Of a DNA stretch of 64,000 bases, positions 22,204 through 34,205 are shown piece by piece. The translations under genes were made by a program, and so were the position numbers. Position 1 is the stretch's first letter, and every line of letters begins with the position of its first letter. Under the pieces are notes generated by a model, which did not search any database, was not told the origin of the DNA, and was given only the letters and a program-made list of their open reading frames with translations. Source of the DNA: Linnemannia schmuckeri. Its lineage: Eukaryota; Mortierellomycota; Mortierellomycetes; Mortierellales; Mortierellaceae. The stretch is from NCBI GenBank assembly GCA_029449235.1, contig JANATG010000008.1, forward strand, positions 1,984,001 through 2,048,000. The letters are read 5' to 3'.

Positions 22204-24048
22204 TTATTCATGGCGAGTCTTTTCGAGAATACACCACCAATTATCACGATCATATCCCTGCTGGACAATAGTGGCCTTGTTGGTTTGGAGGACCAGGTCC
22301 TCGAGCTCGCCCTTGTGGAACAGGTGGTAGTAGCGATTATAGACGGGTGCTGCTACCGCCTCTGGAGCTGGGGTGTCCGCGGAGTTGGGCTGATTTGACT
22401 CTGCTGATGTGGTGAGAGTTGTTGAGGTCTGTGCTGATGTTGACGAAGGGCTGTCGTCAGCAGTAGAGCTTTGATCCTGAAGGCTGTTGTTCTTGCTGCT
22501 GATGATGCTTTGGTTATCCGTATGATCCTCCCGGACAGTCAGCTTGCTAAGGGACTCTGTAACAGTAGATTCAATAACCTCTTCCTTTGCCTCACGCTGC
22601 ACCGTCGTCGCCTGTCCTGCAGCAACACTATCACCATCCTTATTCTTCTTATCCTTTTTCTTAACACCCTGAGGTCTCGAGTTCGCCTTGGGCTTCTTGG
22701 GGTCCGATGACTTCTTCGACTCAGTGGGCTTCTTGGCCAAGGCCCAAGGGACAAAAACATCTTGAGTCTCCTTATCAAAATCGCGTTTCCCGGTCTGTTC
22801 CAAAGCCCAGACAAAGATGAGTACGCGTCCTCCAACCCTGACAATTCGAAGAATCTCCTCGATCGCTGCTACTCTGCGCTCGGGTGAGATGAAGTGATGG
22901 ATAACTGCAATTGAGATGGCAAAATCCTAAAAATGTTGTTTTAAAGTAGTAATAAAAGGGAAGGAAGGGGTTGTGTATGTGGGGAAAACGATTAGTTTTG
23001 GTGCAAAAGAATCATAATAACAATTGTTGTCAGTGCGCAAAAGACATTACGAAAATGGGCTTTTGGTTGATGTACTGTACTGTACAGTACGTAGATAGAT
23101 AACTTACAAAAAACTGTGGCCTGTAAGGAAGCGCAAGGCCGTCGCAGACCATGGCCTCATGACCTCGTTCGCCACAAATGCAAATCAAGTTCGAGCTCCT
23201 GAAAGTTCAATTCATGGAAGAATAGAGGAAGAGAATAAAAAATACAACGGTAAATAAATCAGAGCAAAAGATGGAGGCAAGCAAAGGTAGTTTTTCAATG
23301 ACAGAAGGCAATGTTTGTATACATCGCTTATTTTTACCTGTCGGATCCAACCATAAAGAGTTTATCGTTGACGCCAATATATTTCCCGTTGCCGCAGCCA
23401 ACATCTGCACCGACATATCCTGCAGGCATTGTCTTGAGAAACTCTTCGACCACTGGCCAGGGCTATTCAATTGGCGAATGATATACAAAAAGATGAAGGG
23501 ACAGTTAGACGTCATGAAAAAATATGTTGCAAGGAATAGGGATGACACGAGAGATGGATGAAGGGGAAGGGAAGTGGAAAGAAGACGGAGAGCAACACGG
23601 ACCACAAAGAAGAGAGTGGTAAAATATCAAAACGAACGAAAGGTACATCTGCTTGATTTTCCGTATGATCTCTTTTGCCTCTTTGGGGATTATTCCTTCC
23701 GTCGTTTTCTTGGTTTTCTTGGTTTCCTTTGCCCCTTCCTTCCCTGCCTTCCCTTTCTTCCCTTTCTTTCCTTACTTTTCTTACTTCCCGAGTCCATAGA
23801 TCTGATCTCGTGCCGTTTGTGTGTGTCTGAGCACGATGGAACAACTCCTACTACTCTTTTATTCTTGGAAAATTTATTCATTTTCAATCAATGAGAATAT
23901 TTATTACCTTATAGCGTGTGGCAGAGAAGTGAGGGGCGATGGCCTGATAGACAGAGTGGACGTACTGCTGCTCCTTTTCCTCGGGGGTCATGTCGGGCTG
24001 GTCGGCCTGGAATGCCGAGGGGATGTGTAGTGGATTCTTTGTCGTCAT
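22204..24048 (-). CDS. TRM9: tRNA wobble-uridine carboxymethyl methyltransferase TRM9
   Basis: Exons 23908-24048, 23338-23462, 23108-23198 and 22204-22926 join to 359 aa. TRM9 with TRM112 methylates the carboxymethyl group on wobble uridines (mcm5U and mcm5s2U) of Arg, Glu and other tRNAs; the animal counterpart is ALKBH8. Motifs seen are EQQYVHSVYQAIAPHFSATRYKPW at the start (shown across an intron), SAM-binding GADVGCGNGKYIGVN, the LPYRPQFFDFAISIAVIHHF core, and the C-terminal YYHLFHKGELEDLV plus GYDRDNWWCIL. Between the core and the C-terminus is a Lys/Ser/Thr-rich insertion of about 140 residues, longer than in yeast. Its obligate partner TRM112 is encoded 5 kb away at 29134-30122. Confidence 0.95.
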
Positions 24049-25133
24049 TTTTGTTAATGTGTTTTGTGAGATGGAGATTAGTGTGTGGTGATGGAGAAAG
24101 TTAAGGAAGTTGGTGATCAAGAAAAGACAAGGCTTTGTGCCTCCAACGTTGAAGTATGAAAAGAAAACGAGAAAAAAGGATGGGAAAGCAGTCCCATTAT
24201 GTTCATTTGGGTTGATTTGAATTTGGCTTTCATTTTCGACCTGCATCGAAGTCTCTTTGTTTTGTATGTTTGACCACGAGAAACAAGAAATAGGAAGGGA
24301 AGGGAAGGGAAGACGGGAGACATGGGATGGATGACTAGTGCTTGTATGCAACCTGAATCGGTGTCTGTGTCTGTCTGTGTCTGTGGGCGTGTGTGTGTGT
24401 GTGTATGTGTGTATGAGGGAAAGAACATCAGTAACAACAAAGAAGGCAAAAAGCTTCTAGAATTGAATTGATTTTCATTGTAGTAATTAAAAAGAACGAG
24501 AAAGAGTCGGGGCAAAAAAATTGTCGAGTACCCCTTCCTCTTCCTCGAACGTACAGTGTGCACTTGGCATTGGCCAAATGGGCAAGACAACGACAGAGGA
24601 CCCCTCGTCTCTCTCGTTCTTTTTTTCTTTCCTTCTTTCCTTCTTTTTTTTCTTTGTCTTGTTTCCACTTTTTCACTCATTTTTTCTTTACTTGGTTTCT
24701 TTTCTCACACTTTTTGTTTCCCCCCTCTTCTTCTTCTCCTCTTCTCTTTTCCTCTTTTCCTCTTTTCCTCTTTTCCTCTTTTCCTCTTTTCCTCTTTTCC
24801 ACTTTTCCTCTTTTTTTCCCCTCCCTCCTTCTCCTTATTCCTTCCTCCTTACGACCCCACCACTTTCCACCCCATACACCTTTTCCTTCTTTTTATTCCA
24901 CTTCCCAACTCCACTCCACTCCCTCTCTACACAACAAACAAAAACTGTCTCTCCACCACCAGCTACACCACAAACGCAACTCCTTTTATTTCTTGTTTCT
25001 CACTCACTCACTCTCTCTCTCTCTCTCCCTTGCTCCCTCGGCCTGCTTTCATTCATTCATTACCTCATTCATCCCTCACCCCTCCTACACACACACGCAC
25101 ACACACACTTCACAAACAACAATAACAGCAACA
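24049..25133. promoter_or_regulatory. Divergent spacer TRM9 / FYR-domain gene, pyrimidine-rich
   Basis: 1085 bp between two genes read away from each other. It holds a GTGTGT microsatellite near 24360-24415, a near-continuous T/C tract from 24610 to 24830, and CA repeats just before the ATG of the FYR gene. No gene is seen; the long plus-strand open frames are low-complexity F/S/L readings. Confidence 0.55.
24747..24812 (+). repeat. 8-bp tandem repeat, unit tcttttcc
   Basis: About eight near-perfect copies of tcttttcc, one with a substitution to acttttcc. They lie in the promoter or leader of the FYR-domain gene. Confidence 0.85.
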
Positions 25134-28100
25134 ATGAAGGACGACAACCTCTCATTCAAAGAAAAGTACCTGAGACTACGCGAACGCTTCGACAGGGTCT
25201 CAACGGTAAACTACTTCCCCGTATCCTTATCATAAAAATCATAATAACAAAAATTACCCTTTGTTATTATTATTGTTATATTGTCTTTTTTTTTTCTTTT
25301 TTATTACCTGCTGCTTTGCCCTCAACAACACACATACACACCTACCCACCTACTTCAACCTTCCCTTCCCATCCCTTCCCTCTTCCCTCCCACCCTTCGA
25401 CTTCATCTTTCCTATCTTCCCTTCCCTTCCGCCATTCAGCCTCCTCCTCCTTCCTTCCCTTCCCTTCCCTTTTCTATCCTCGACAACCCTACTTGCTCTT
25501 GCTTTTTAATCTTTCTCGGAGGGAAAACAATAGTCCTTTTTTTCTAACGGTCCAACTATATATCTTTCTATCTATGCCACTCTCTATCACCCCTTACCAT
25601 CATATTCATATCATACTCACGTCGACCACTCCACTTTCGTCTCTAGACCCAACGCCAATACACCAATGACCTCCAAGCAGCACGAGTCAAGACCCGGAAA
25701 CTCCGAGAAGAAAACAAGTAAGAGGCGCTTTTCTCTTTACATCGTTACTTCTCAGACGTATTTTTAGTACTATTTTCTGTGTTAAATCTGCATCATCATC
25801 ATTCCGCCATCATCGTCCATCCCTTCTTCCCTCTTTTTCCTTTCCTCTCGTTTTGCTGCTTTGCGTTGTTCTATCCCCCTTGTTCCATTTGCTCTCCCTC
25901 TCTCCCCTATCTCCCTCGGGGACAGATCGGTATAGAAGAAAAATGGACGCATACATGTTTACATTTATGTTTCCCAACGGCTGGGTATTACCCCCTCCTT
26001 TCTCTTTTTACTCTTCTCGGCTAACACACATACAAACAGCACACAAACCCCCTTTTGTGTTCGTTGTCGTTAGTTGTGTCCCCAGAGCATTTTTTTTTTG
26101 ACCATATCCATATATGTTTGTTCCTGCTTTTTCATTTCTCGATATATCCATTGCCGAATGCAAGCTGACGCGTGCTGTATTTCTATGCTTCAACTACGAT
26201 ATATAGCCACCTCTTGGACCTGTTGAGCGAGATACAACAAATGACAGGATCAGGGTATGATCAATCTTAATACCATTAGCGACTATTGAACTCAATATTG
26301 ATAAGAAGCATATAAACATGACTGGACTCATCAGCAACCGACCATTACTCTATCGCCCGTTGATCAATGATCAATACAAACAGCAACAGCATACAGATAG
26401 CATTTTGACTATCGCCAAGAGCACATGTTGTGAGAGATAAACAAAGTTATATTAACAGGCTCGCCACTTTTCCATCGATCAACAAATTAGGCCCTCAAGT
26501 GACAGTGACACGAGCATGGAGGATTTGAGCGATCTGGACGACGACGAGGACGAGGAAATGCACGAGGAGGGACTCGGCGACAAACACCATCACAGCCATC
26601 ATCACCATCGTGGACGTACTTATAGGAAGACGACCGACAGCATTCGCAAAGGTAACCACGCCAGCAAAACTCAGTCCATCGGGCGTTAAATAATCGGCGC
26701 TCTCTAATATACACACAGCACATAACTCCGGAAACCATCGCCGGCGCGCCACCAACTTGCATTCAACTCTCAACTCTCAACGGCATTTCAGCTTTATCAA
26801 ATAAATACAAACCCAAACAAAAAACCAATCGTACATCTAGTCGAGGATGCAAAAAGGACAAAGGACCAGAGTTCTCACTTTCAGAGTTCCCCTTCTTTCT
26901 TTCTTACTCTCTCCGTTTTTATCATCACATGCTTGCAGATGTCCCGACGGATGATGGGGAGAGTCTACCACCCGAACCTCATCGCACGGCTGGATTCAGA
27001 GGAACGACTCGTGACAGCATGGACGACGAACATTGCGAACAAAAAAGCGTTCCACCTCGAGCATACAACAACAACAGAGGAACGGTGAACAACAATGGAG
27101 CGGCCGTCGCAACTGTCAAAAAGGAGAAACCGGAGGGTGCTCCCAAGCAGACACGAAAAGCCACGGCAAGTGCTCATTAGATGGTTGAATGACTTATTTT
27201 TTAACTTTCGCTCTGGCCTTTTTAAACTGTTGTACAGAGCAGTGGCTAATCTCTTTGTACACTTTATCCTTTCTTACCATATCCAGAAACGGGCCGATCG
27301 TGGTCGACCGCGCCTTGTCGTTCCTCTCAAGACTAACCCTGACGGCTCGCTGAACTACCCCATTGTTGTCGGAAAGGGCACCAACGAAGTCATTATCGAG
27401 AATATGGGTAAGAGAGTCGCTCTGCCATTGTTGATATGGCATATTTGCTCCTTGTATGACTGGCTTTTAATCGTGCTAACACAATATTTATGGTGACACT
27501 TGTCTCGTGTAGGTCGGATCGTTTGGAATGGACGGGGATATCACAACCATCGATACATCTTTCCTGTGGGTTTCCGAAGTAAGAAGCAGTACACCTCGTT
27601 GTCAGACACATCCAAGAAAACCTACTTTATTAGTGAAATCTTGGACGGCGGGGAGCAACCCATTGTAAGTTAAGCTGTACATGATGTACCGTCATTTGCC
27701 ATTAAATCTTTATTAGTCCTTTAAAAAACTAACCTCCTTTTTATTTATTGATATAGTTTCAAATCACACTGGAGGACATGCCGGAGAAGGTGTTCCGACA
27801 CTCGTCGTCAAGTGGCGCATGGGAACTCGCGCTGAAAGGACTGATGGAGCTCGGATTCAACGCAAAGACGCATGCTTCAGGACCAGACATGTACGGATTG
27901 ACGAATCTGGGCGTGATCAAGTACATCCAAGAGATGCCCAATGCGCACCGATGTCGCCGATACATGCCTCTGAAGTGGATCATCGACGAGGATAACGTCG
28001 AGGGAGGGTCTCCGGATTCCTCTGGCCAGGGGTTCAAATCCTACGATGGTGGCAAACCTGGATCACGGAGAAAGAAGTTTAACAACAGTCTTTATGCCAG

Positions 28101-28671
28101 CAACCATGATGTTCTCTTGTCGACTCTGGAAGAAGCCGCAGCTTCATCGGCCGCGTCGCAAAAGGCCCCTACCACACCGCCTTCGCGGCCTTACACTCCA
28201 CGCAAATATACCAGGCGCAAGGTCAATGACTCTGCAGCCACCAATGACCTCACACCTCTGTCGCCTCCTCCACCCCAACCCAACTTTGCGTCGCCGCCGC
28301 CGCCACACGAGGTTGTGGGATCCTACGCGGGAAGTTACCACTCTGTCGACTATGATCGCGAGGAGCGTGAACACGAAATGGCACGACAGCAACAACGGCA
28401 CCACAACCAGCAACAACATCAGCAACAACAGCATCAGCAGCATCAGCAGCATCACTTATCAAGGTCAACGACCCCTTTGCCCTCAACCGTGACGACTGCG
28501 GCAGCTGCAGCGACCATGCCTCGATCTATTTCTGGTCAAGGGCCTTACTACCCGGAGAGGTTTTCGAGCCACCCACCCCAACTATCACCCAATACCGAGA
28601 CCTTGCATGTCCGAAGCAAGGATCCACGCGACCATTACGACCCCTACCAACAGCCTCTTATGGAGCCCTAA
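25134..28671 (+). CDS. FYRN/FYRC-domain chromatin-type protein (TBRG1-like)
   Basis: Eight exons join in phase to 588 aa: 25134-25205, 25647-25717, 26207-26254, 26491-26651, 26939-27165, 27287-27407, 27513-27664 and 27757-28671. The N-terminus FKEKYLRLRERF followed by KTRKLREENNHLLDLLSEIQ is a coiled coil like that of TBRG1/NIAM. An Asp/Glu-rich and His-rich linker follows. FYRN is at about residues 233-285 (GRIVWNGRGYHNHRYIFPVG) and FYRC at about 290-365 (EKVFRHSSSSGAWELALKGL). The FYR pair is found in MLL/trithorax proteins and TBRG1 and folds as one module. The tail is Gln/His- and Pro-rich, with TPRKYTRRK as a possible nuclear signal. Intron 5 is GC-AG (donor GCAAGT at 27166). A chromatin-associated role is likely; the complex is not known from the sequence. 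Confidence 0.88.
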
Positions 28672-28969
28672 AGAAGTAGCTCCGTCACTTTTGGGACAGG
28701 AGCAGACGCCACCAATTTAGGCTTTGTCCAGTCAACGCCATTAGTTTTCTTTTCTTCTTGATACTCCAGTTCTACGACAACACACAACACACAAACACTT
28801 GCACATACGAAACACAACAATATCATGAAACGCACATATCCAAATCTACGCATATCGTATCATAGCACATCATACTTAATAATCATAGGCTTTTTTCGCC
28901 ATCCATCTCCCCTTCTTCTGAGGCTCCCTGAAAATAAAAACACAAAATAGCAACACGTGTCTCATATAG

Positions 28970-29016
<47 letters not shown>

Positions 29017-29133
29017 GAAAATGCACTTTTTCTTGTTTTTGCTTGTTATAAAAAGGTCCGTTGACGAGAATGTGACTGTTGCTGTTGTTAATTTCTAGTT
29101 ACGTCGTTTCGCTGATGTCCCATGGTAGTCTGT
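28672..29133. other. Convergent 3' spacer with 44-nt T run
   Basis: Lies between the stops of the FYR gene (+) and TRM112 (-). The only marked feature is an uninterrupted run of 44 T at 28972-29015, the longest homopolymer in the window. Confidence 0.8.
28972..29015 (+). repeat. Poly-T tract, 44 nt
   Basis: Uninterrupted T run, immediately downstream of TRM112 when read on the minus strand (as poly-A). Its exact length may be an assembly estimate. Confidence 0.85.
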
Positions 29134-30122
29134 TTAGACTTCGTGCTCAGCCAGGAGCATGTTGGGGATACCGTCACGGATGACATAGTTGTGTTGGCAG
29201 TTTGGGCAGACCATCTTTCCTGACTTGATGTGAGTCTATAAGATCAATTAAGGTAGGAATACGAAGGCGTTAGGGATTGATCGGTTGTTTGATTTCGTTC
29301 GTTTGTTCACCGTGTCTGCATATACTGTAGTTGTTTTTGTTCTTGGTTTGTTCCAGGTCTGTTCCAGAGGTGCTCTCTCTTCTTTCTTTGCGACTTTCCA
29401 CTGCTGACTATCACTGCTGCTGACGCCGATTACTTGCTGAGATCGCACCGTTGATTGCCGATTGTTTTCTTATTTTTTTTTTGTTGTTGTTATTGTTCAC
29501 TATTTTTGGAGTATCAACGCTGATACTGATATCAGTTGCTGATTTTTTCCTTTTAGGTCCTGTTTTGATTGTGTCCTGATGTCCTGTCGCCTTTATTTTT
29601 GTTCTTTTTGTTGCAGCTGTCCCTCTTCCTGGCACATTTGTTGGATCCTGCAGCTCTCGCTTTGCTGATGTCCGAGGGAGGGAGAATGCCGCAAAATGTC
29701 CTTGAGGGTAATCGTTTACCTCAAGAATAACACGGTGAAGGATCTGCAGGAACTCATCATTGTATGCGGCGTCGGCGGGCATCGTTGCTGGGAGATCGTT
29801 GATATCGAGCTAATATATATAGTACATAAGGAATTCGATATGATCCTGTTAATTAATAGAAAATTGGTCTCCTGCGCGTCTGTGACCCATTCTGCGTTGA
29901 TTCCTTCCTTCTACGCTCGCTTATTCGACAAAAAAATTGTACCTTGAGGCAGGTGGCAACGAGGGCGTCGTATTCAATCTTTGTAAGCATGTTTCTCAAA
30001 AAGTCCTCGTTTATCTCGGCCTCCTCCTGCTCGAGGACGACCTCCTGGAGCTCGAGGGGGAAGTTGTTGGCGTTGCAGCCCTTGACGTGGCACTGGAGCA
30101 TGTTGTGGGTGATGAGTCTCAT
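29134..30122 (-). CDS. TRM112: Methyltransferase activator subunit TRM112
   Basis: Exons 29943-30122, 29720-29809 and 29134-29235 join to 123 aa (human TRMT112 has 125). TRM112 is the zinc-binding partner that stabilises TRM9, TRM11, MTQ2 (eRF1 methylation) and BUD23 (18S rRNA methylation). Signs are the start MRLITHNMLQCHVKGC, the central DEFLQILHRVILE helix, and the C-terminal CPNCQHNYVIRDGIPNMLL, which is the hallmark of the family. Intron 2 is 484 nt, long for this window. The gene is divergent from TRM11, one of its clients, with 283 bp between the start codons. Confidence 0.96.
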
Positions 30123-30405
30123 TTCTGGTTATATATGTTTTCCCGGTTTGGTTTCGGTGTGGTTGTTGTGGGTTGTTGATGGAGGGTTAGTGATGGGTGA
30201 TGCGGTTGTTGAGGGTAAAAAACGAGAATGCATGGACCCTTTTGATAATGAAGGGAAAAGAGAAAAAAAAAAAAAAAGTGTAAACAAGGATAAGCCACTT
30301 TGAACTTCGCCGCCCCCACACCTCAAACCTTGGGAGAGGCCGCCTTCTTACTTTTTTTTTCTTTTCTTTTTCTGCATTCTTACGTCCTCATTCCATTACC
30401 CAGCG
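30123..30405. promoter_or_regulatory. Shared divergent promoter TRM112 / TRM11
   Basis: 283 bp between the two ATGs. It contains a 14-nt A run (30266-30279) and a T/C tract (30350-30370). No TATA box stands out. The compactness suggests one bidirectional promoter for two subunits of the same enzyme. Confidence 0.6.
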
Positions 30406-32699
30406 ATGCCGCTTTTTTTAATTCAGTTTGCTCAGCAGCACGAGGAGGTGAGCGCTCAGAATGATACACCTGCACAGCATTGGATAATATCACCACGGCT
30501 GCGAACCTCTGCCATATCAGCTTTGTCTGACCTATGCTCCTTTTCTTGAAAATATTTAGTTCCGCCTGCCTGAACTCGAGGCTTTGGCGACCATCGAGAA
30601 TGTGCAGATGACATATGAGCCAAGCGCCTACAGTCTGGAGGTACCTTGACACTTCGTTTTTATTTATACGGTACCATCATACTGGAGCAAAGCCTTTGGC
30701 CCAATTCGCATGAACATGTATGGAAGTCCATATTCGACAAACTAAACCATGTCATCCCTTTTCGATTTCATAGTCGCCCTTCTTGATTGTCGAGATCGAG
30801 TCTGCCGAGAAGGCAGCCTTACTTTTGAACCGCGCCATTCTCATCAAGTAAGCACCTGGCATTTGTTTGGACCGAAAAAGTCATTGGCTGGATCACCACA
30901 ATTAATCAGGAGTTTGGATCTTGTAGTCGCTGTATCTAACGCCCTTTTTTTCTTCTTGCTGCTGATATAGGACGATTATTGAGTTGTGGGGTCAGGGATC
31001 TTCATGGGACGAGCTGGTCGAGAGGGTCAAAGAGCACCCCGAGCGCTGGGTAAACCAAACAAGAAGCTTATTATTTGGGCATTGACCACGATGTTCTGCC
31101 CAACTGATCCTGTTCGCTCCATACCGACACCTTTGCTGACCATACACACTCGTGCACTTTTTGTTATTAATAGCCACAATACTTGCAGACATCGTTCAAA
31201 TTCTTGGTGGTGACATTTGGAGGCACGATCGAGATGAAAGACAAGCCTGCGATCATCAACCGGTTCGCTTTCACTGGATTCATGGGCAAGATTGATCTCA
31301 AGAACCCCGAGGAAGAGTTCCAGCTCATTGCCGATTATGGCATCGATCCTAACGTCCATGTTGCCCATACCTTCTACATGGGACGCCTTGTACGTCGATC
31401 AATACAATTGAAGGATGAAAAGCTGAGATACATTGATCTTGTTCGCATATTAACTTCTGGCCATTTTTTTTTATTTGCGAATATGTATATTGTAGGTAGG
31501 ACATGGAAAGCGCGAGTTGATTGACAAGTTCAACGTCAAGAAGCGGAAATATATCGGCAACACCACCATGGACGCAGAACTCTCACTCATCATGGCCAAC
31601 CAAGCCCTCTGCGGGCCCGGAAAACTAGTCTACGACCCCTTTGTCGGCACAGGAAGTTTTCTGATGACCTGCGCTCATTTCGGAGCTATGACTGTTGGGT
31701 CTGATATCGATGGACGACAAATCAGGGGAAAGGGCAAGGCTAGTATTCAGTCGAATTGCGAACAGTATGATTTGAAGGGTCGGGTTCTGGACGCCCTTGT
31801 GTTTGATGTCTGCCATGCTCCCTGGAGGCGGCTTAAGGACGGACTTTTTGATGCCATCGTCACCGATCGTAAGATTTCTTTAACTCAAATACTACTGAGT
31901 ACTCCTTTGGTTCATTGTGTGTAGAATGATGGCTTTTGATGGTAGTACTCACAGTTTGCTCCGCGCTATTTATGAATGGATTGTAGCTCCATATGGTGTC
32001 CGTGCTGGTGCCAAGACTCTTGGACGCAAGGATGTCACTAAACAGGCCACCGAGCCTCGCATGGCTGTCAATGAAGGCGTCTTTGCCCACACGTAAGTCT
32101 ATTCAAGATTTTGTTGATATTTTTTTATACATGTGGAGAAGTGAGAACAACCGTTGTTGACAGTGTACTACATCTGGAATCGATAAAACAGGCTGCCAGA
32201 TTACGTTCCACCAACAAAGCCATATGAGATGTCAGAAGTAGTCGCCGACTTGCTTATGTTTGCCGTCAAGAACCTTACCCGCGGCGGCCGTCTTGTCTAC
32301 TGGCTGCCCACCGTCACCGAAGACTACACTATCGATGATCTCCCAACTCACCCATGTATGGAACTCGTCGCCAACTGTGAACAAGCTTTTGGTCAATGGT
32401 CTCGTCGTCTCATCACCATGGAGAAAATCGCCGATTGGGATGGTGAAACTGCGTTGGGACTGCCTACAGGAAATATGAACAAGTCAACGACGGATCCTAA
32501 GCGCCAGGGACATTTTGGATTCCGGGATCGATATTTTGCCTTTTCGGCGGTTGAGAATGCGAGGAGGAAGAAGGAGCTAAAGGAGGCTTTTGCGAAGGGT
32601 GGGGCTGAGGGTGTTGCGGCCTGTATGCGCGCTTTTGAGGAGAGAAAGAAGATTGAGCAGCAGATGCAGCAGTTGCAGTTGGAGAAGGAGCAATCATGA
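30406..32699 (+). CDS. TRM11: tRNA guanosine-10 N2-methyltransferase catalytic subunit TRM11
   Basis: Eight exons join in phase to 492 aa: 30406-30447, 30560-30640, 30774-30847, 30971-31049, 31174-31389, 31496-31868, 31987-32092 and 32192-32699. TRM11 with TRM112 forms m2G10 in tRNA. The N-terminus MPLFLIQFAQQHEEFRLPEL is typical of the family. A THUMP-type region follows, then the methyltransferase domain with YDPFVGTGSFLMTCAHFGA and VGSDIDGRQ (SAM site), and the catalytic motif IV DPPYGVRAG, which spans intron 6 (D-P codon split at 31868/31987). The C-terminus ends in a charged Glu/Lys/Gln helix. The gene is convergent with the DAHP synthase gene. Confidence 0.95.
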
Positions 32700-32910
32700 G
32701 GCTAAGGTTAAGGGGTGAGAGATAGAGTGGGAAGGGTTGATGAGAGGATACATTACCATTTTTTTTGCCACAATAGACATTTCCCCATATCATTTTTTTT
32801 TTTACCAAAGATGTTGTTTGTAAAGTGGTTTTAATGATATGATACAGATGATTGTTTTGTGGAAGAAGAACTTATGAATGTGTGGGGTGAAGGAGAGAAG
32901 CAGGCAGCGC

Positions 32911-34205
32911 TTAACCGCGTCTTACGCGAACAGCCTCAGCAAGATCCCGAAGCATCTTCTCGGTATCATCCCAGTTCACACAGGCATCAGTAATCGACTG
33001 ACCATAGGTCAACGCATCCCTTCCCTCGGGCCCCACATCCTGACGACCCTCAACCAAATTGGACTCGATCATCAAGCCAACAATCGACTTGTCCCCATTC
33101 CGGACCTGGTTGGCCAAATCTGCAGAGACCGAGATCTGGTTCCTGTGCTGCTTTCTCGAGTTTCCGTGCGAGCAGTCGACCATGATAACCTCAGGGAGTT
33201 TTGCCTTGACCAATCCGGCGCGGACGGCGGCAATGTGTTCCTGTTCGTAGTTGGGACCGCCGTTTCCGCCGCGGAGAATCAAATGGCAGAGCTCGTTGCC
33301 CTTGGTGTTGGTGATAGCGGCCAGGCCCTGTTTGGTAACGCCCAAGAAGTGATGGGACTTGGAAGCGGCGCGGATGGCGTCGACAGCAATAGTGATATTC
33401 CCGTCAGTCCCGTTCTTGAACCCCAGAGGGAAGCTCACGCCAGAAGCCAACTCCCTATGCAACTGCGACTCGGTCGTCCTAGCACCAATGGCACCCCAAG
33501 AGATCAAATCCGCCAAGAACTGGGGCGAGATGGTATCCAACAACTCGCACCCAACAGGGACACCCATATCTGTCAACTGACACAACAGACCTCTCGCAAT
33601 ACGGAGGCCCTTATTGATCTGGAAGGTGCCATCGATATCGGGGTCATTAATAAGTCCCTTCCATCCGACAGTGGTACGGGGCTTTTCAAAGTAGGCGCGC
33701 ATGATGACGAGGATCTCACCCGAGAGTTCGTCGGCGAGGGGTTTGAGGAGTTTGGCGTATTCGAGGGCGGCAGCAGGGTCATGAATGGAGCAGGGACCGA
33801 CGATGACGATGAGGCGGTCGTCTTCTCCACGGAGGATCTTGGCGGCTTGCTGGCGGGCGAGCGAGACCACCTTTCTTGAAACTGTGGACTGTATATCATG
33901 AATGAAAGAGAAAGGAAAATAGGGTTAGTGGTCGAGATAACGGAAATAATGATAACTAATTTAATGACTACTACCGCCTTTTTTTTTTCCTTTTGTTCCG
34001 AGGTCTGAATCTCAACCAGTACAAGAATACTTACCATAGGGAGCTCTTCTTGGATGATCTGGGGAGGAAGGAGGGGAGAGTATCCAGAGACACGGAGATC
34101 CTCCATGAACTCGGGCTCGATTTCTTCCTTGGAATGCATCAGAGGGACGGGCGAGGCAGGGCGGGAGATGGGAACAGTTTGGATGGGTGCTTGTGAAGGA
34201 GACAT
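32911..34205 (-). CDS. 3-deoxy-D-arabino-heptulosonate-7-phosphate (DAHP) synthase
   Basis: Exons 34035-34205 and 32911-33888 join to 382 aa (yeast Aro3 and Aro4 have 370). The enzyme condenses phosphoenolpyruvate with erythrose 4-phosphate, the first step of the shikimate pathway to aromatic amino acids; it is cytosolic and metal-dependent. Family motifs are IVIVGPCSIHDPAAALEYA, RAYFEKPRTTVGWKGLINDP, GVPVGCELLDTISPQ, SWGAIGARTTESQLHRELAS, and VDCSHGNSRKQHRNQ. It is a type I (AroFGH-like) enzyme. Feedback specificity (Phe or Tyr) cannot be read safely from the sequence, so I give no ARO3/ARO4 symbol. Confidence 0.95.

Noticed and set aside
24468..25669. Two plus-strand open frames of 255 and 382 codons
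   Set aside because: They consist of T/C microsatellite translated as F/S/L/P runs and run across the verified first exon of the FYR gene in other frames.
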